DNA of 64,000 nucleotides from Psychrobium sp. MM17-31 (GCF_022347785.1 NZ_JAKRGA010000002.1:186001-250000), one strand, 5' to 3'; positions 53,407 through 62,876 are shown, counted from the first letter of the stretch. The notes: generated by a model from the letters alone, not told the origin. A program made the numbers and translations.

Positions 53407-55467
53407 CTATGACTGTGAAAAATAAATGTGAAGTCCACCAAAATCATCTACCTCTACGCGGTTATTCGGCAATACCACAGTTGTTGTTGTGGCCTCTTCA
53501 ACAATCGCTGGTCCAGTAAATTGCATATTTGGTTTAAGCAGATCTCGTTGATAAATATCTGCTTGATGAATACCAAGATCGTCGTAATCAACTTGTCTAG
53601 TGGCGGTTATTGCACCTGAAGCATCGCTATTTTCACTCGGAACTAGTGGCTTAAGTTCTGCTTTATCAAGCAAACCAAACGCCACAACATGAAAGTTAAC
53701 CACTTCGATAGCAGAGCTCTCTAATGAAAAGGTATATTCCTGAAAATGCGCTTGATGGAAGGCATTGCTTAATTGCGCAATGAATTTATCTTGTGGTAAA
53801 TCAAGCGAAGGGATCTTCACTTTCACTGTGTGCTCTTGGCCGTGATAACGCGCATCAAGGTACATCTCGTGAATAACTTGCGACTCACTAAAACCATCTG
53901 CACCGTAATCACTATTTGCTTTATCAGTGATAGCAGCAAAGGCTTTCGCAATTTCGCACTGCGAATGTTGATTAATTTGCAGCTGATGGGTTTGGATATA
54001 ATCTCTGCGCAAATCAATCATTAGCATTCCCCACGCCGAGAAGACTCCGGCAAACGGCGGAATAATCACTTTGCGAGCATTAAGCTCAAGTCCTAGAGCA
54101 GTTGCATGCATAGCACCACCGCCACCAAATGCCATTAGCGCAAAATCGCGAGGGTCGTAACCGCGATTTACCGAAATGAGTTTCAGGGCATTTACCATAT
54201 TGGCATTTGCAATTTTAATAACGCCGTGGGCGACGTCCATGCCACTGACCTTAAGTTTCTTGCCTAGCGCGTCAAATGCAGCGTTAACACCATCGACATC
54301 TGGTGATATATCACCGCCAGCAAAGTTATCTGGATTAATGCGGCCTGTAATTAGATTTGCATCTGTTGTTGTTGGCTCACTACCGCCACGGCCATAGGCA
54401 ACGGGTCCCGGTGTTGAGCCTGCGCTTTGCGGCCCGACATGCAGACTTCCCGCCGCATCGACCCACGCAATACTGCCGCCGCCATTACCAATCTCGACGA
54501 TATCAATCACTGGCGTTTTTATTGGATAGCCCGCTGTTTTGGCCGTCTTCTCAATAACGTATTCTGTGGTCACCCGAGTTTGACCATTGTGGATTAGTGA
54601 ACATTTCGCGGTTGTGCCTCCGATATCAAGCGCCATAATGTCGCCTTCATCGATTACCGCGCCATAAGCCGCCGCGCCGAGAATACCGCCAACAGGCCCT
54701 GATTCCACCAAGGTAATTGGATTATTTCGCGCTGCGTTTAGCGTCGCGATGCCGCCATTAGATTGCATGATAAAGGGATCGCTACTTAGCCCATTGTTGG
54801 CAAGTTTTACCTTTAAATTATCTAGATATTGCTGTGCTGGCGGCAACACATAGGCAGAAAGTACAGTGGTACTGCTGCGCTCGTACTCTCGCCATTCACT
54901 GGAAATTTCATGCGAAGCAATAACGTGAATCTCAGGCCAATAAGACTTGATTGCTTCAAGCAAACCAATTTCATGCTGTGGATTGATATAGCTATGTAAT
55001 AAACAAATACCGATAGCTTCAACCTGCTGCTCTTTAAAGTATTCAACCAACGCTGGCACCTGAGATAGATCGATGTCGCTAATGACTTCACCGTTATAGG
55101 CAATGCGTTCATCAATTTCTAAACGCAATGAGCGCGGTACAAAAGGCGCTGGCTTTTGATAATAATTGTTAAAGATATCCGGCGTATTACCTCGTGCTAT
55201 TTCCAGCACATCTCGAAACCCTTTAGTGGTAATAAGGCCAGTTTTAACCCCTTTTCTTTCCGTTATTGCGTTAATAACAACCGTTGAACCGTGAGCAAAA
55301 AAATCAACATCTTGCAGCGCAATATTGGCTTTATTAGCGGCGTTAACAACGCCTTGTTCAAAGTTCGGTGGAGTGGTGTCACTTTTGACAGCCTTGATGG
55401 CACCATCGTCGATATAAACGAGATCCGTGAAAGTGCCGCCAACATCAGTTGCAACTCTAACAGTCAT
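53407..55467 (-). CDS. hyuA: Hydantoinase A / oxoprolinase family protein
   Basis: 686 aa. The actin-like ATPase fold is marked by ATDVGGTFTDLVYIDDG at the N terminus and ALDIGGTTAKCSLI near 280, with HGSTVVINAITERKG, LVESGPVGGILGAA and NGGGSIAWVDAAG between and after. The C-terminal part has FGGGGAMHATALG and PPFAGVFSAWGML. It is the ATP-binding subunit paired with HyuB and is the first of three tightly packed genes after the TonB receptor. The related acetone carboxylase needs a third small subunit, not seen here, so the hydantoinase/oxoprolinase reading is preferred. Confidence 0.92.
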   Translation of the reverse strand: MTVRVATDVGGTFTDLVYIDDGAIKAVKSDTTPPNFEQGVVNAANKANIALQDVDFFAHGSTVVINAITERKGVKTGLITTKGFRDVLEIARGNTPDIFNNYYQKPAPFVPRSLRLEIDERIAYNGEVISDIDLSQVPALVEYFKEQQVEAIGICLLHSYINPQHEIGLLEAIKSYWPEIHVIASHEISSEWREYERSSTTVLSAYVLPPAQQYLDNLKVKLANNGLSSDPFIMQSNGGIATLNAARNNPITLVESGPVGGILGAAAYGAVIDEGDIMALDIGGTTAKCSLIHNGQTRVTTEYVIEKTAKTAGYPIKTPVIDIVEIGNGGGSIAWVDAAGSLHVGPQSAGSTPGPVAYGRGGSEPTTTDANLITGRINPDNFAGGDISPDVDGVNAAFDALGKKLKVSGMDVAHGVIKIANANMVNALKLISVNRGYDPRDFALMAFGGGGAMHATALGLELNARKVIIPPFAGVFSAWGMLMIDLRRDYIQTHQLQINQHSQCEIAKAFAAITDKANSDYGADGFSESQVIHEMYLDARYHGQEHTVKVKIPSLDLPQDKFIAQLSNAFHQAHFQEYTFSLESSAIEVVNFHVVAFGLLDKAELKPLVPSENSDASGAITATRQVDYDDLGIHQADIYQRDLLKPNMQFTGPAIVEEATTTTVVLPNNRVEVDDFGGLHIYFSQS

Positions 55468-55496
55468 AATAAAAGTCTCAATTAGTGGAAAATATC

Positions 55497-55515
55497 GCTA
55501 CGCCATTGGCGTAGC
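55497..55515. promoter_or_regulatory. Hairpin between the TonB receptor and hyuA
   Basis: GCTACGCC ATT GGCGTAGC, a perfect 8-bp stem in the 73-base gap; read leftward it is followed by GATATTTT. It could be a leaky terminator that sets the receptor-to-enzyme ratio in one transcript. Confidence 0.45.
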
Positions 55516-55540
55516 ATGAGAAGTGGAAACGATATAATCG

Positions 55541-57712
55541 TTAGAAGCGATAACTCGCAGACATCCCCACTTGACGCGGCTGATTAGCAAAGCGGATCAA
55601 TGGGTTGTATAAAAATACCGTTTCAGCAGAGCGCTCGTCGGTTAGGTTCGATGCAAACAGTGAGAGCGTCCAATTTTCGTTAGTTAGACTGATGTTAGCG
55701 TCGATAAAGGTGTGAGTTTTAGTATCGCCCGTGGTGTCTTTAAACAAGTCAAACGAACGTGGTCCTTGAGTGTTAAACGAGAGTCGCGAGTTTAAATCCC
55801 AAGTGTCATTTAATGTTGTTTCATGATTAATTGCGCCATTTAGATTGAACTTAGATACGTAAGGCATTGAATCGCCCACCGATTCACTTAAATTGCGGCC
55901 AGATGCTAAATCAATACCTTCGTTTTTGGTGATTTCGTTATCAATCCAACCTGCACCAAAACTCAAGGTCACTTGTTCACTGACTTTCGCCGACATTTCG
56001 ATTTCGGCGCCATTAATGGCCACTTCGTCGATATTTAAATTTTCCAGCGTAAAGGTATTTGGGTTAAGGCGAGTAAACTGCGCGTCTTGTTGATCGATTC
56101 TAAACAGCGACATGTTAAGCCACACTTTGCCTTCCATCCACGTGGTCTTTAAGCCTGTTTCAAAGGTGTTTGATACTTCTTTGTCGTACTGACGAACCAC
56201 TTGTGGACTGTACTCGTTAAAGCCGCCAGAGCGGAAGCCTTTCGAGTAAGTAAGGTAACTCAGGACATCGTCGGTCATTTGCCAAGCGATAGACGCTTTA
56301 GGTTGCAGCTGACTAAAAGTTTCATCAACTTGTGATGCAGCTTTATCACGAGAATCATAGGCATCGCGCTTTTCTGAATCATAACGCAGCGCTAGTGTTA
56401 GCTCGACATCGCTATTAATATCGTATCCCGCTTGACCAAAGAGTGCATAAGACTGACTATTTTGCACAGTGCGCTCTCCCATAATGACATCACCAACATT
56501 TTCGCCGCGCTTGAAAGACTGATATGTCATTAATGAGGTAGGCGCTAAATCGATAATTTGGTCGTAATTAACCTTGCGATCTTTATCTTCTAAATACGCC
56601 CCGATTTGCCAGTGCAAATCGCCACCATCGTCGAAGCTGTAGCGCAGCTCTAGGTTAGTAGTATCTTCTTTGATTGGATTGTTTTGAACAATAGGGAAAA
56701 AGAAATTATCACTAGACGCTTCTTGCCCCGTAAAATCGCCATCTGAGAAGAATTTAGTATCGGCGCTATTTCGCCCTAAGATCACCGTGAGTTTGGCATC
56801 ATCAAATTCTGATTCTAGTTTTGATGAAATTGACCAAAGTTTCGATTCATCACTGCCCAGCACATTTTGTTGTGGGGTAATAGAAAAGTCTTCTAACTGC
56901 TCTTTGGTAATAAAGTCTTGATAGTTACTGCCCTGAGTGGTGTCTGAAAAATTGGCGAATACCGACAGTTTGTTATCGTCGTTTAAATTAACTTCGACCA
57001 TGCCCTGAAGACCATAAGCACCATCGACAAAATCTACTTCGCGATTTAAAAAGTCATTATCGATTAAACCATCTTTGTCTTTGTAATGGGCAGATAATCT
57101 AAAATACGCTTTATCTTCGGCGATAGGGCCACTTATCATGCCATTGAACTTCTTCTCATTACCTTGCGCGAATGAGGCTTTAACACTGCCTTCAAATTCA
57201 TCGGTTGGTCGTTTGGTTACGATATTTACCGCACCACCAATGGCATTCTTACCGTAGATAGCCCCCTGAGGACCACGTAGAACTTCAATACGGTCAATAT
57301 CGTGTAGCCCTTGGTTAATAAAGTCTAAACTCGGAACGGTAATGCCATCGACAACATAAGCAATAGGAGCCTCACCTACTTGTGGCGTGATCAAACCACG
57401 CACGGTAACGAAGTTTAATCCACTGCGAAAATTAGAAGATACATTGAGATTAGGGGTAAGCGCAGAGAAGTCTTTAATTGACTCGATACCAGAGGCTTCG
57501 ATGAGCTTATCGTTAAAGACGGTCACCGAATCAGGAATTTGTTGAAGTGTTTCAACGCGTTTACGGGAAGTAACGACGATTCGTTCAACATCAGATGTTG
57601 CGGCTTTACCCTCTTCAGGCGCAGCTTCAACTTGAGAAGAGACGGTTAATGAAGTTGAGATAATTAACGCCAAGGCGCTAATTTTATACGGTAAAACTCT
57701 ATTCGCTGACAT
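55541..57712 (-). CDS. TonB-dependent outer-membrane receptor linked to hyuAB
   Basis: 723 aa, GAGGG before the ATG. Signal peptide (ISALALIISTSLTVSSQVEA), then a TonB box region (VERIVVTSRKRVETLQQIPD). The plug has GLITPQVGEAPIAYVVDG, IDRIEVLRGPQGAIYGKNAI and NIVTKRPTD, and the barrel ends in the usual aromatic C terminus (MSASYRF). It takes up a specific ligand using TonB energy. It lies 73 bases upstream of hyuA in the same direction, so the ligand may be the hydantoinase substrate or a conjugate of it. No SusD-like partner. Confidence 0.92.
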   Translation of the reverse strand: MSANRVLPYKISALALIISTSLTVSSQVEAAPEEGKAATSDVERIVVTSRKRVETLQQIPDSVTVFNDKLIEASGIESIKDFSALTPNLNVSSNFRSGLNFVTVRGLITPQVGEAPIAYVVDGITVPSLDFINQGLHDIDRIEVLRGPQGAIYGKNAIGGAVNIVTKRPTDEFEGSVKASFAQGNEKKFNGMISGPIAEDKAYFRLSAHYKDKDGLIDNDFLNREVDFVDGAYGLQGMVEVNLNDDNKLSVFANFSDTTQGSNYQDFITKEQLEDFSITPQQNVLGSDESKLWSISSKLESEFDDAKLTVILGRNSADTKFFSDGDFTGQEASSDNFFFPIVQNNPIKEDTTNLELRYSFDDGGDLHWQIGAYLEDKDRKVNYDQIIDLAPTSLMTYQSFKRGENVGDVIMGERTVQNSQSYALFGQAGYDINSDVELTLALRYDSEKRDAYDSRDKAASQVDETFSQLQPKASIAWQMTDDVLSYLTYSKGFRSGGFNEYSPQVVRQYDKEVSNTFETGLKTTWMEGKVWLNMSLFRIDQQDAQFTRLNPNTFTLENLNIDEVAINGAEIEMSAKVSEQVTLSFGAGWIDNEITKNEGIDLASGRNLSESVGDSMPYVSKFNLNGAINHETTLNDTWDLNSRLSFNTQGPRSFDLFKDTTGDTKTHTFIDANISLTNENWTLSLFASNLTDERSAETVFLYNPLIRFANQPRQVGMSASYRF

Positions 57713-57926
57713 GGGAGACCCTCTTATAATTATCGTTGTATGGCGTCACACATCGGTGTTTATGCCACTGATAATCATCTTAACTAAGGCCTTAGAAAAA
57801 TAAGCCGCGTTTTAATAACGCATAACAGCAAATATTATTGAATTTAGCAATTAGTGCAAAATTTTTAACACTTATATTACAAACATAAATACGCCAACAG
57901 ACTATGTTGGCGTCAAAAAATAGAAG

Positions 57927-58661
57927 TTAGCGGCGACGACGCAACGCAACCAGTGCACCACCAATTAGCGCGATAATGCCTAATGCACCACCAGAGCTAT
58001 CGCTTTTAGGTGGAGTCGTTTTAGCCTTAACTGGATTTAAATTGGCAGCCGTATCTGGCGAAGCATCTTTAATATCAACATTGGTAATGCTAATGAAGTT
58101 TTCAAACCCTGGTACTGAGCCAGAATCAGCACATTGCGCCGCTGTGTAGTTAACAAACGGGGTTGAACCACAATGATTAAGCGCTTGAATCTTTTCTAAT
58201 ACGTCAAAACCACTAATGACTTGTCCAAATACCGTAAAACCTCCGTTTTGGAAATCGAGGTTTTCTGAATTGTCCGCCATGTTAAAAAACCATTGGTTAG
58301 TGGCACTGTTTTTGTCATTACCCTTTTTCGCCATAGCAATAGTGCCTTTAACGTTTGAGTAAATTGGTTCGTTAACAACAGGATCTTTGCCCTCTCGCTC
58401 AACCAGCTTCGCACCATCAAAAGTAAAACCACCGCCTTGAACAATGAAGTTTCTAACACTGCGGTGGATCACTGTTGTGTTGTAGCTATCGTCGTTAACG
58501 TAGCTCAGAAAGTTCTCAACTGTTTTTGGCGTTGTTTTGTCAAATAGGTTGACCTCGATGTTACCTTGCGACGTTTGAATTTCGACAATGGTAGCGTAAC
58601 TAGGTGTAGCGATTGCCGTTAATGATGCGGCAACTAGCAATGAGCGTTTAAGGAATTTCAA
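57927..58661 (-). CDS. Exported cyclophilin-type isomerase with GlyGly-CTERM tail
   Basis: 244 aa. Signal peptide MKFLKRSLLVAASLTAIATP, then a cyclophilin domain: TSQGNIEVNLFDKTTPKTVENF, TVIHRSVRNFIVQGGGF, ATNQWFFNM and FTVFGQVISGFDVL. After a Pro/Lys-rich linker the protein ends with SGGALG, a hydrophobic helix and RRRR: the GlyGly-CTERM signal processed by rhombosortase and linked to type II secretion in marine gammaproteobacteria. The mature enzyme is therefore probably released to, or held at, the cell surface. It starts 11 bases after yceI and forms an operon with it. Confidence 0.88.
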   Translation of the reverse strand: MKFLKRSLLVAASLTAIATPSYATIVEIQTSQGNIEVNLFDKTTPKTVENFLSYVNDDSYNTTVIHRSVRNFIVQGGGFTFDGAKLVEREGKDPVVNEPIYSNVKGTIAMAKKGNDKNSATNQWFFNMADNSENLDFQNGGFTVFGQVISGFDVLEKIQALNHCGSTPFVNYTAAQCADSGSVPGFENFISITNVDIKDASPDTAANLNPVKAKTTPPKSDSSGGALGIIALIGGALVALRRRR

Positions 58662-58672
58662 CGTTATCTCTC

Positions 58673-59251
58673 TTATATATTGTTTAGTCGAAGTGTGAAG
58701 CTTACTGGCACTGTATTTGAAATAGACGGTAAACCAGCGAGCTGACGTAGTTTTTCAATTCCGTTGACTAGATTAAAATCAGTCGCTTTCACCAAAATAG
58801 GCTTATTACTAGCAACTAACAAGGTGCCATCACTTAGTTTTGTCACACTAACATCAGCATTAACTGCTTTTGTTTGGCCGTGTAAATTTAAGGTCGCAGG
58901 TACCTTCATTTGCGTCGTTTGATTAACAGCTAAATTTGCTAGTGCTTTGCTCGGAATAGTTGCATTTAATTCAGCTTGTGGAAACTGCTTCGTCTCAAAC
59001 AGGTATTGCCCCATACGCGAATCGCGGATTGAGATTGCGGTATCAACTGATGCTAAATCAATGCTCAATGAGAAAGCGCCTTTATCGCTTAAACTCGCCG
59101 ACATTTGCTTAAAGTGATGTGATTCCATTACATCGCCTTTTTTCACTGATACAAAGCTCAATGTCGAGTTGTCATTATCTAATGACCAATCAGCCAATGC
59201 AGTATTGCTTAACGCTAATAACAGGCTTGCAGCGATGGTAGATTTAATCAT
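58673..59251 (-). CDS. YceI-family periplasmic protein
   Basis: 192 aa from ATG 59251, with AGGAG upstream; the frame to 59290 is ignored. Signal peptide MIKSTIAASLLLALSNTALA. YceI lipocalin-like barrel: WSLDNDNSTLSFVSVKKGDV, VDTAISIRDSRMGQYLFET, and ATLNLHGQTKAV. Members bind isoprenoid or lipid-like molecules. The exact ligand is unknown. It heads a two-gene operon with the GlyGly-CTERM cyclophilin. Confidence 0.87.
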   Translation of the reverse strand: MIKSTIAASLLLALSNTALADWSLDNDNSTLSFVSVKKGDVMESHHFKQMSASLSDKGAFSLSIDLASVDTAISIRDSRMGQYLFETKQFPQAELNATIPSKALANLAVNQTTQMKVPATLNLHGQTKAVNADVSVTKLSDGTLLVASNKPILVKATDFNLVNGIEKLRQLAGLPSISNTVPVSFTLRLNNI

Positions 59252-59382
59252 GGTATTTCTCCTAAGTGGGCGGACATGGTAACTAACCATTAGTATTTAT
59301 CAAGCAAACTGCTCAATTTTTACCTTTGATTACATTTACTTATACTTGGTAACAAAGTCGTTCTACCAAATTTAAAGCAAAA

Positions 59383-59415
59383 AAAAGAAGTGTTAATTAA
59401 CTTAACACTTCTTTT
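59383..59415 (-). terminator. Terminator of the second TonB receptor gene
   Basis: AAAAGAAGTGTTAA / TTAACACTTCTTTT, a perfect 14-bp stem with a 5-nt loop; leftward it continues into a run of T. It lies 42 bases past the receptor stop. Confidence 0.9.
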
Positions 59416-59457
59416 CTGTTGGTGAGATCACTCTTTAAGAACGATTTATTCTATCGC

Positions 59458-61719
59458 TTAGAAGAATGATACCTTGTATTCAACACCCCAGAACGCTGGC
59501 TCTTTTACCATACCTGTAAGGTTGTTGAAATCAACGCCACCTGTAATGCTGTCGTCATCAGTGATGTTGCGACCAAAGATGGCAACTTCGTGGCTGTTGT
59601 TATCAGTGTCCCAAGCGTAACCAAAGCGCACACCACCTTCTAACATGCTGTCGTCGTTAAACTCAACTGACTCGTATAGGAAGAAGTTGATTTTGCTGCG
59701 GTAAGCCCAGTCAGTGTAAGCAAAGATTTCACCGTCCGCGAACTCTTTAGAGTAGCGTAATGTGAAGTTAGCAATCCACTCTGGCGCGTTCGGTAGGCTG
59801 TTGCCATCGATAATAGCTAATCCATCTTTGTTTAGTGGATCTGTTACTGTACAAGAACGACAGAATTGAACAGCTAGGTCGCTATCGTTAATTTCTGTTT
59901 TGTTGTAGCTCACACCAGCAGTCATTAATAGATCTTCAGTAATTGCTACTTCAGAATCGATTTCAAAACCGTAACCCTTAGTGTTGTCAGCGTTTAACAG
60001 GCGCGTAGTGTTAGAACCACCACCAACAGCTGTTAGCTGTTGATCGTCCATTGTGTAGTAGAAGGTAGACACGTTAACACGTGCGCGATCTTCCCAAACA
60101 CTTGATTTCACACCAAACTCAATTGAGTGAAGCGTTTCTGAATCAGCAGTTGTGATGTCATCACCAAAAGATACACGACCTTGAATTGACGGAGCACGGA
60201 AGCCTTTAGCAGCGCGAGCATATAGGTTTACATCATCAGAGTAGTTGTAGAACGCACTGATGTCCCAGCTCACTTGTGAATCGTTTACGTTTAATTTCTT
60301 AAGCGCTAAGTTAGCACCGCCGAATGCTGTTTGAGTACGCTCAGCTTCAAAGTCTTTGTCATCATCAGTGTAACGAACACCAGCAGTTACTTTTAAACGA
60401 TCTGAAACGTCGTAATCAGCCGATGCGAATACCGCCCACGCTGTAGTTTCTTGGTTTTGACGTGCGAAAATATTTTGTACACCGCCACCAAGTGTGTCGA
60501 AACCTAGGTTGTGAATCGTTAAATCTTCTTTAAAGAAGAATACACCGTATTGGTAGTCCAACTGACCTAGTTCATTTGACGCTACGCGGAATTCTTGCGT
60601 GAATTGTGAATGATCTGGAATTACGCCGGCACTTTCAGATGGGAAAGGAATTGGTGTTTCGTCAGTACGAGGGCCACTTACAGGTAAGAAAACAGCACCG
60701 TAACCACCGTCGATATCACCTTGTGAGAATACTTCGACAGACTCGTAGCCAGTGATAGAGGTAAATGTGTGATCGCCTAGGTTGTACTCTAGGTTTAAGC
60801 TAGCGCCTTGATTATCAACGAATTGCTTAGAACGACTAGCAGCATCGTGGTAGATCGTTTCGTAATCAAAGTCATCAACTAAATCGTTAGTACCTGGCTT
60901 AATGATGTTCGCACGGAAGTTGATTGGCGTACCATTCATATCGCGCCAGTGGTAGTTGAATAACGCGTTCATGTTGTCGCCTTCGTAAAGGAACTGAACA
61001 CGACCAGCGATTTCTTGGTAACCGCCAACTACGTTGTCTTCTTCAAAACCCGGCGCTTTGTTGTCGATAAAGTTATCGCGTGATTGACGCAATAAAGATA
61101 CACGAGTCGATAATTCGTCTGTTAAACCAAAACCTGCAGCGCCTTGTAGATCCATAGAGCCCCAAGTACCGTATGATGCAGACATGTAGGCATCAAACTC
61201 TTGTGATGGTTTTACTGAGTCAAACTTAACCAAACCAGCTGGTGTGTTACGACCAAATAATGTGCCTTGTGGACCACGAAGCATTTCTACGCCTTCGAGA
61301 TCAAATACTGGGAAACCTTTCAAGATTGGGTTTTCCATCACGACGCCATCAAATACTAATGATACAGGCTGTGACGCATTCAAATCGAAATCAGCGTTAC
61401 CTAAACCACGTACGTAAAAACGCGGGAAAGTACGACCGAAAGACGTTTCGATATTTAAACTTGGAATTCGGCCCGACATGAAACGAATATCCATACCACT
61501 TGAACCATAAACATCCAGAGCTTCACCTTGTACAGCAGCTACAGAAAGTGGCACTTCTTGTAGATTTTGTGTACGGCGTTGAGCAGTTACTTCAATGGTT
61601 TCTAATTTGATTTTTTTCTCTTCTGTTTCAGCAGCTACGGCATTAACAGCAGAAAAAGTAGACGCAAGTAAAGCAGCCTTAACACAGATGGCTAATGGCT
61701 TATGTTTAAGTGAGTTCAT
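59458..61719 (-). CDS. TonB-dependent outer-membrane receptor
   Basis: 753 aa from ATG 61719, with AGAG upstream; the ORF extends to 61770 without signal-peptide character. Signal peptide (KPLAICVKAALLASTFSAVNAVAA), TonB box (LETIEVTAQRRTQNLQEVPL), plug motifs (RFYVRGLGNADFD, VEMLRGPQGTLFGRNTPAGL) and a barrel ending EYKVSFF. Monocistronic. Ligand unknown. The plug motifs are of the iron/vitamin-or-carbohydrate type seen widely in alteromonads. The perfect CRP-type palindrome about 160 bases upstream suggests carbon-source control, more in line with a sugar or organic-substrate receptor. Confidence 0.92.
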   Translation of the reverse strand: MNSLKHKPLAICVKAALLASTFSAVNAVAAETEEKKIKLETIEVTAQRRTQNLQEVPLSVAAVQGEALDVYGSSGMDIRFMSGRIPSLNIETSFGRTFPRFYVRGLGNADFDLNASQPVSLVFDGVVMENPILKGFPVFDLEGVEMLRGPQGTLFGRNTPAGLVKFDSVKPSQEFDAYMSASYGTWGSMDLQGAAGFGLTDELSTRVSLLRQSRDNFIDNKAPGFEEDNVVGGYQEIAGRVQFLYEGDNMNALFNYHWRDMNGTPINFRANIIKPGTNDLVDDFDYETIYHDAASRSKQFVDNQGASLNLEYNLGDHTFTSITGYESVEVFSQGDIDGGYGAVFLPVSGPRTDETPIPFPSESAGVIPDHSQFTQEFRVASNELGQLDYQYGVFFFKEDLTIHNLGFDTLGGGVQNIFARQNQETTAWAVFASADYDVSDRLKVTAGVRYTDDDKDFEAERTQTAFGGANLALKKLNVNDSQVSWDISAFYNYSDDVNLYARAAKGFRAPSIQGRVSFGDDITTADSETLHSIEFGVKSSVWEDRARVNVSTFYYTMDDQQLTAVGGGSNTTRLLNADNTKGYGFEIDSEVAITEDLLMTAGVSYNKTEINDSDLAVQFCRSCTVTDPLNKDGLAIIDGNSLPNAPEWIANFTLRYSKEFADGEIFAYTDWAYRSKINFFLYESVEFNDDSMLEGGVRFGYAWDTDNNSHEVAIFGRNITDDDSITGGVDFNNLTGMVKEPAFWGVEYKVSFF

Positions 61720-61878
61720 AGTAGTCTCTAAGTAGTTATTTATCGGCTCCGTGGATACGTCGCTAACCAAATTAACATTTGATTAACACAGGGCCTTCCT
61801 TGAAAGTTCCGCGCGAATTGCAAAACGGGCGTATTTTAAGATGTAACTCGCGTTTTTTACACTACAACCCGCAATTAG

Positions 61879-61894
61879 TGTGACGCACGTCACA
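61879..61894. promoter_or_regulatory. CRP-type binding site
   Basis: TGTGA-CGCACG-TCACA, both half-sites identical to the CRP consensus with the 6-nt spacer. It lies about 160 bases upstream of the TonB receptor start codon and about 100 bases from the stop of the next gene, so the receptor is the only likely target. Confidence 0.75.
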
Positions 61895-61991
61895 CCAGAT
61901 TAAACGTCAGTTTAAATTTGCATTTTGTCAGCTTGTGCTAAGTACTGAGTTCTACTGAAACATTTCATTAACCTGTACAAAGTGTCAGGTT

Positions 61992-62876
61992 TTATTTTAG
62001 TAGATATAACCGCATCAACATCAATGCTTTTTCATAACGTTGATAAACATTGGCAGGTTCAATACCATCAATTCGCGTGTCATTATGCTCAATTAAATAA
62101 CCTTGTCCTTGACGACGCATTAAGTCTTGTAACAAAACGCGATTCATTACAGTGATCGTAAATACGTGAATTGGCTTAATGTGCTTGTTGTTATATGGGC
62201 TGTAATATGGACGGCTAGGATAGTCGATACCAAACTTAAGCGATGTCGCACTCATCAGGGGATTAAACATATTTTCTGCATTAACAAAAACATCATTGGG
62301 CTTAACGCTGTTGTATAACGGGTATTGTTGTTTAACAACGGTGGGAAAATCAGTTTGAACGGCTTTGGTGAGTAATTTTTCTATTTGACCGACCACACGA
62401 TACGGCGACGAAGGTAAGATCTTTTTATCCAATAAATTATCGAGTAAGAGATTACAGCGAACTAACACCCGTAACACATCTTTCGGTTTTTTATTTTTAT
62501 AGACTTTACTGGTGAAATCGGCCTCAATATTAAACAACTTCAAATTATGCTCAATGGCTAGCATTAAGGTTAATACCTGCGCAGGCGTAATATCTTTGCT
62601 GGGAAAATCAGGGCGAATATACTGTGATTTATTACCGAGTTCATTGAGGATAAGTATTTTCTCATTGAGCGCTGTGCCTATCGCATAGACATGAAGTGGT
62701 TTAGCGTCGATGAGCTTAATGGTGGCGATGCGCTGTTTTCTATTGCCACTCATCTTCTTAATCACTGACTCTATGGCTTTAACACGGGAATAAACATCAC
62801 TTGGAGTAACAGTTGATTGTGCGTCTACAGATAATAACAATCCGCAAATAACAATAAATAACGATCCAAACTTCAC
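61992..62876 (-). CDS. Unknown secreted protein made of eight P-x-x-V helical repeats
   Basis: 294 aa from GTG 62876, with AAGGAG 8 nt upstream. Signal peptide MKFGSLFIVICGLLLSVDA. The mature protein has eight copies of a motif P-x-x-V followed by about ten mostly helical residues, at Pro25, 60, 98, 131, 158, 193, 235 and 274 (TPSDVYSRV, KPLHVYAIG, TPAQVLTLM, KPKDVLRVL, SPYRVVGQI, KPNDVFVNA, KPIHVFTIT, EPANVYQRY). Spacing is 27-42 residues. I know no family with this pattern; an all-helical repeat scaffold in the periplasm is a reasonable reading. No partner gene is adjacent in an operon. Confidence 0.65.
   Translation of the reverse strand: MKFGSLFIVICGLLLSVDAQSTVTPSDVYSRVKAIESVIKKMSGNRKQRIATIKLIDAKPLHVYAIGTALNEKILILNELGNKSQYIRPDFPSKDITPAQVLTLMLAIEHNLKLFNIEADFTSKVYKNKKPKDVLRVLVRCNLLLDNLLDKKILPSSPYRVVGQIEKLLTKAVQTDFPTVVKQQYPLYNSVKPNDVFVNAENMFNPLMSATSLKFGIDYPSRPYYSPYNNKHIKPIHVFTITVMNRVLLQDLMRRQGQGYLIEHNDTRIDGIEPANVYQRYEKALMLMRLYLLK

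Noticed and set aside
57765-57783. Possible Fur box upstream of the hyu-linked TonB receptor (TGATAATCAT core)
   Set aside because: Only about ten bases match the Fur consensus and the rest does not; could be chance in AT-rich sequence.
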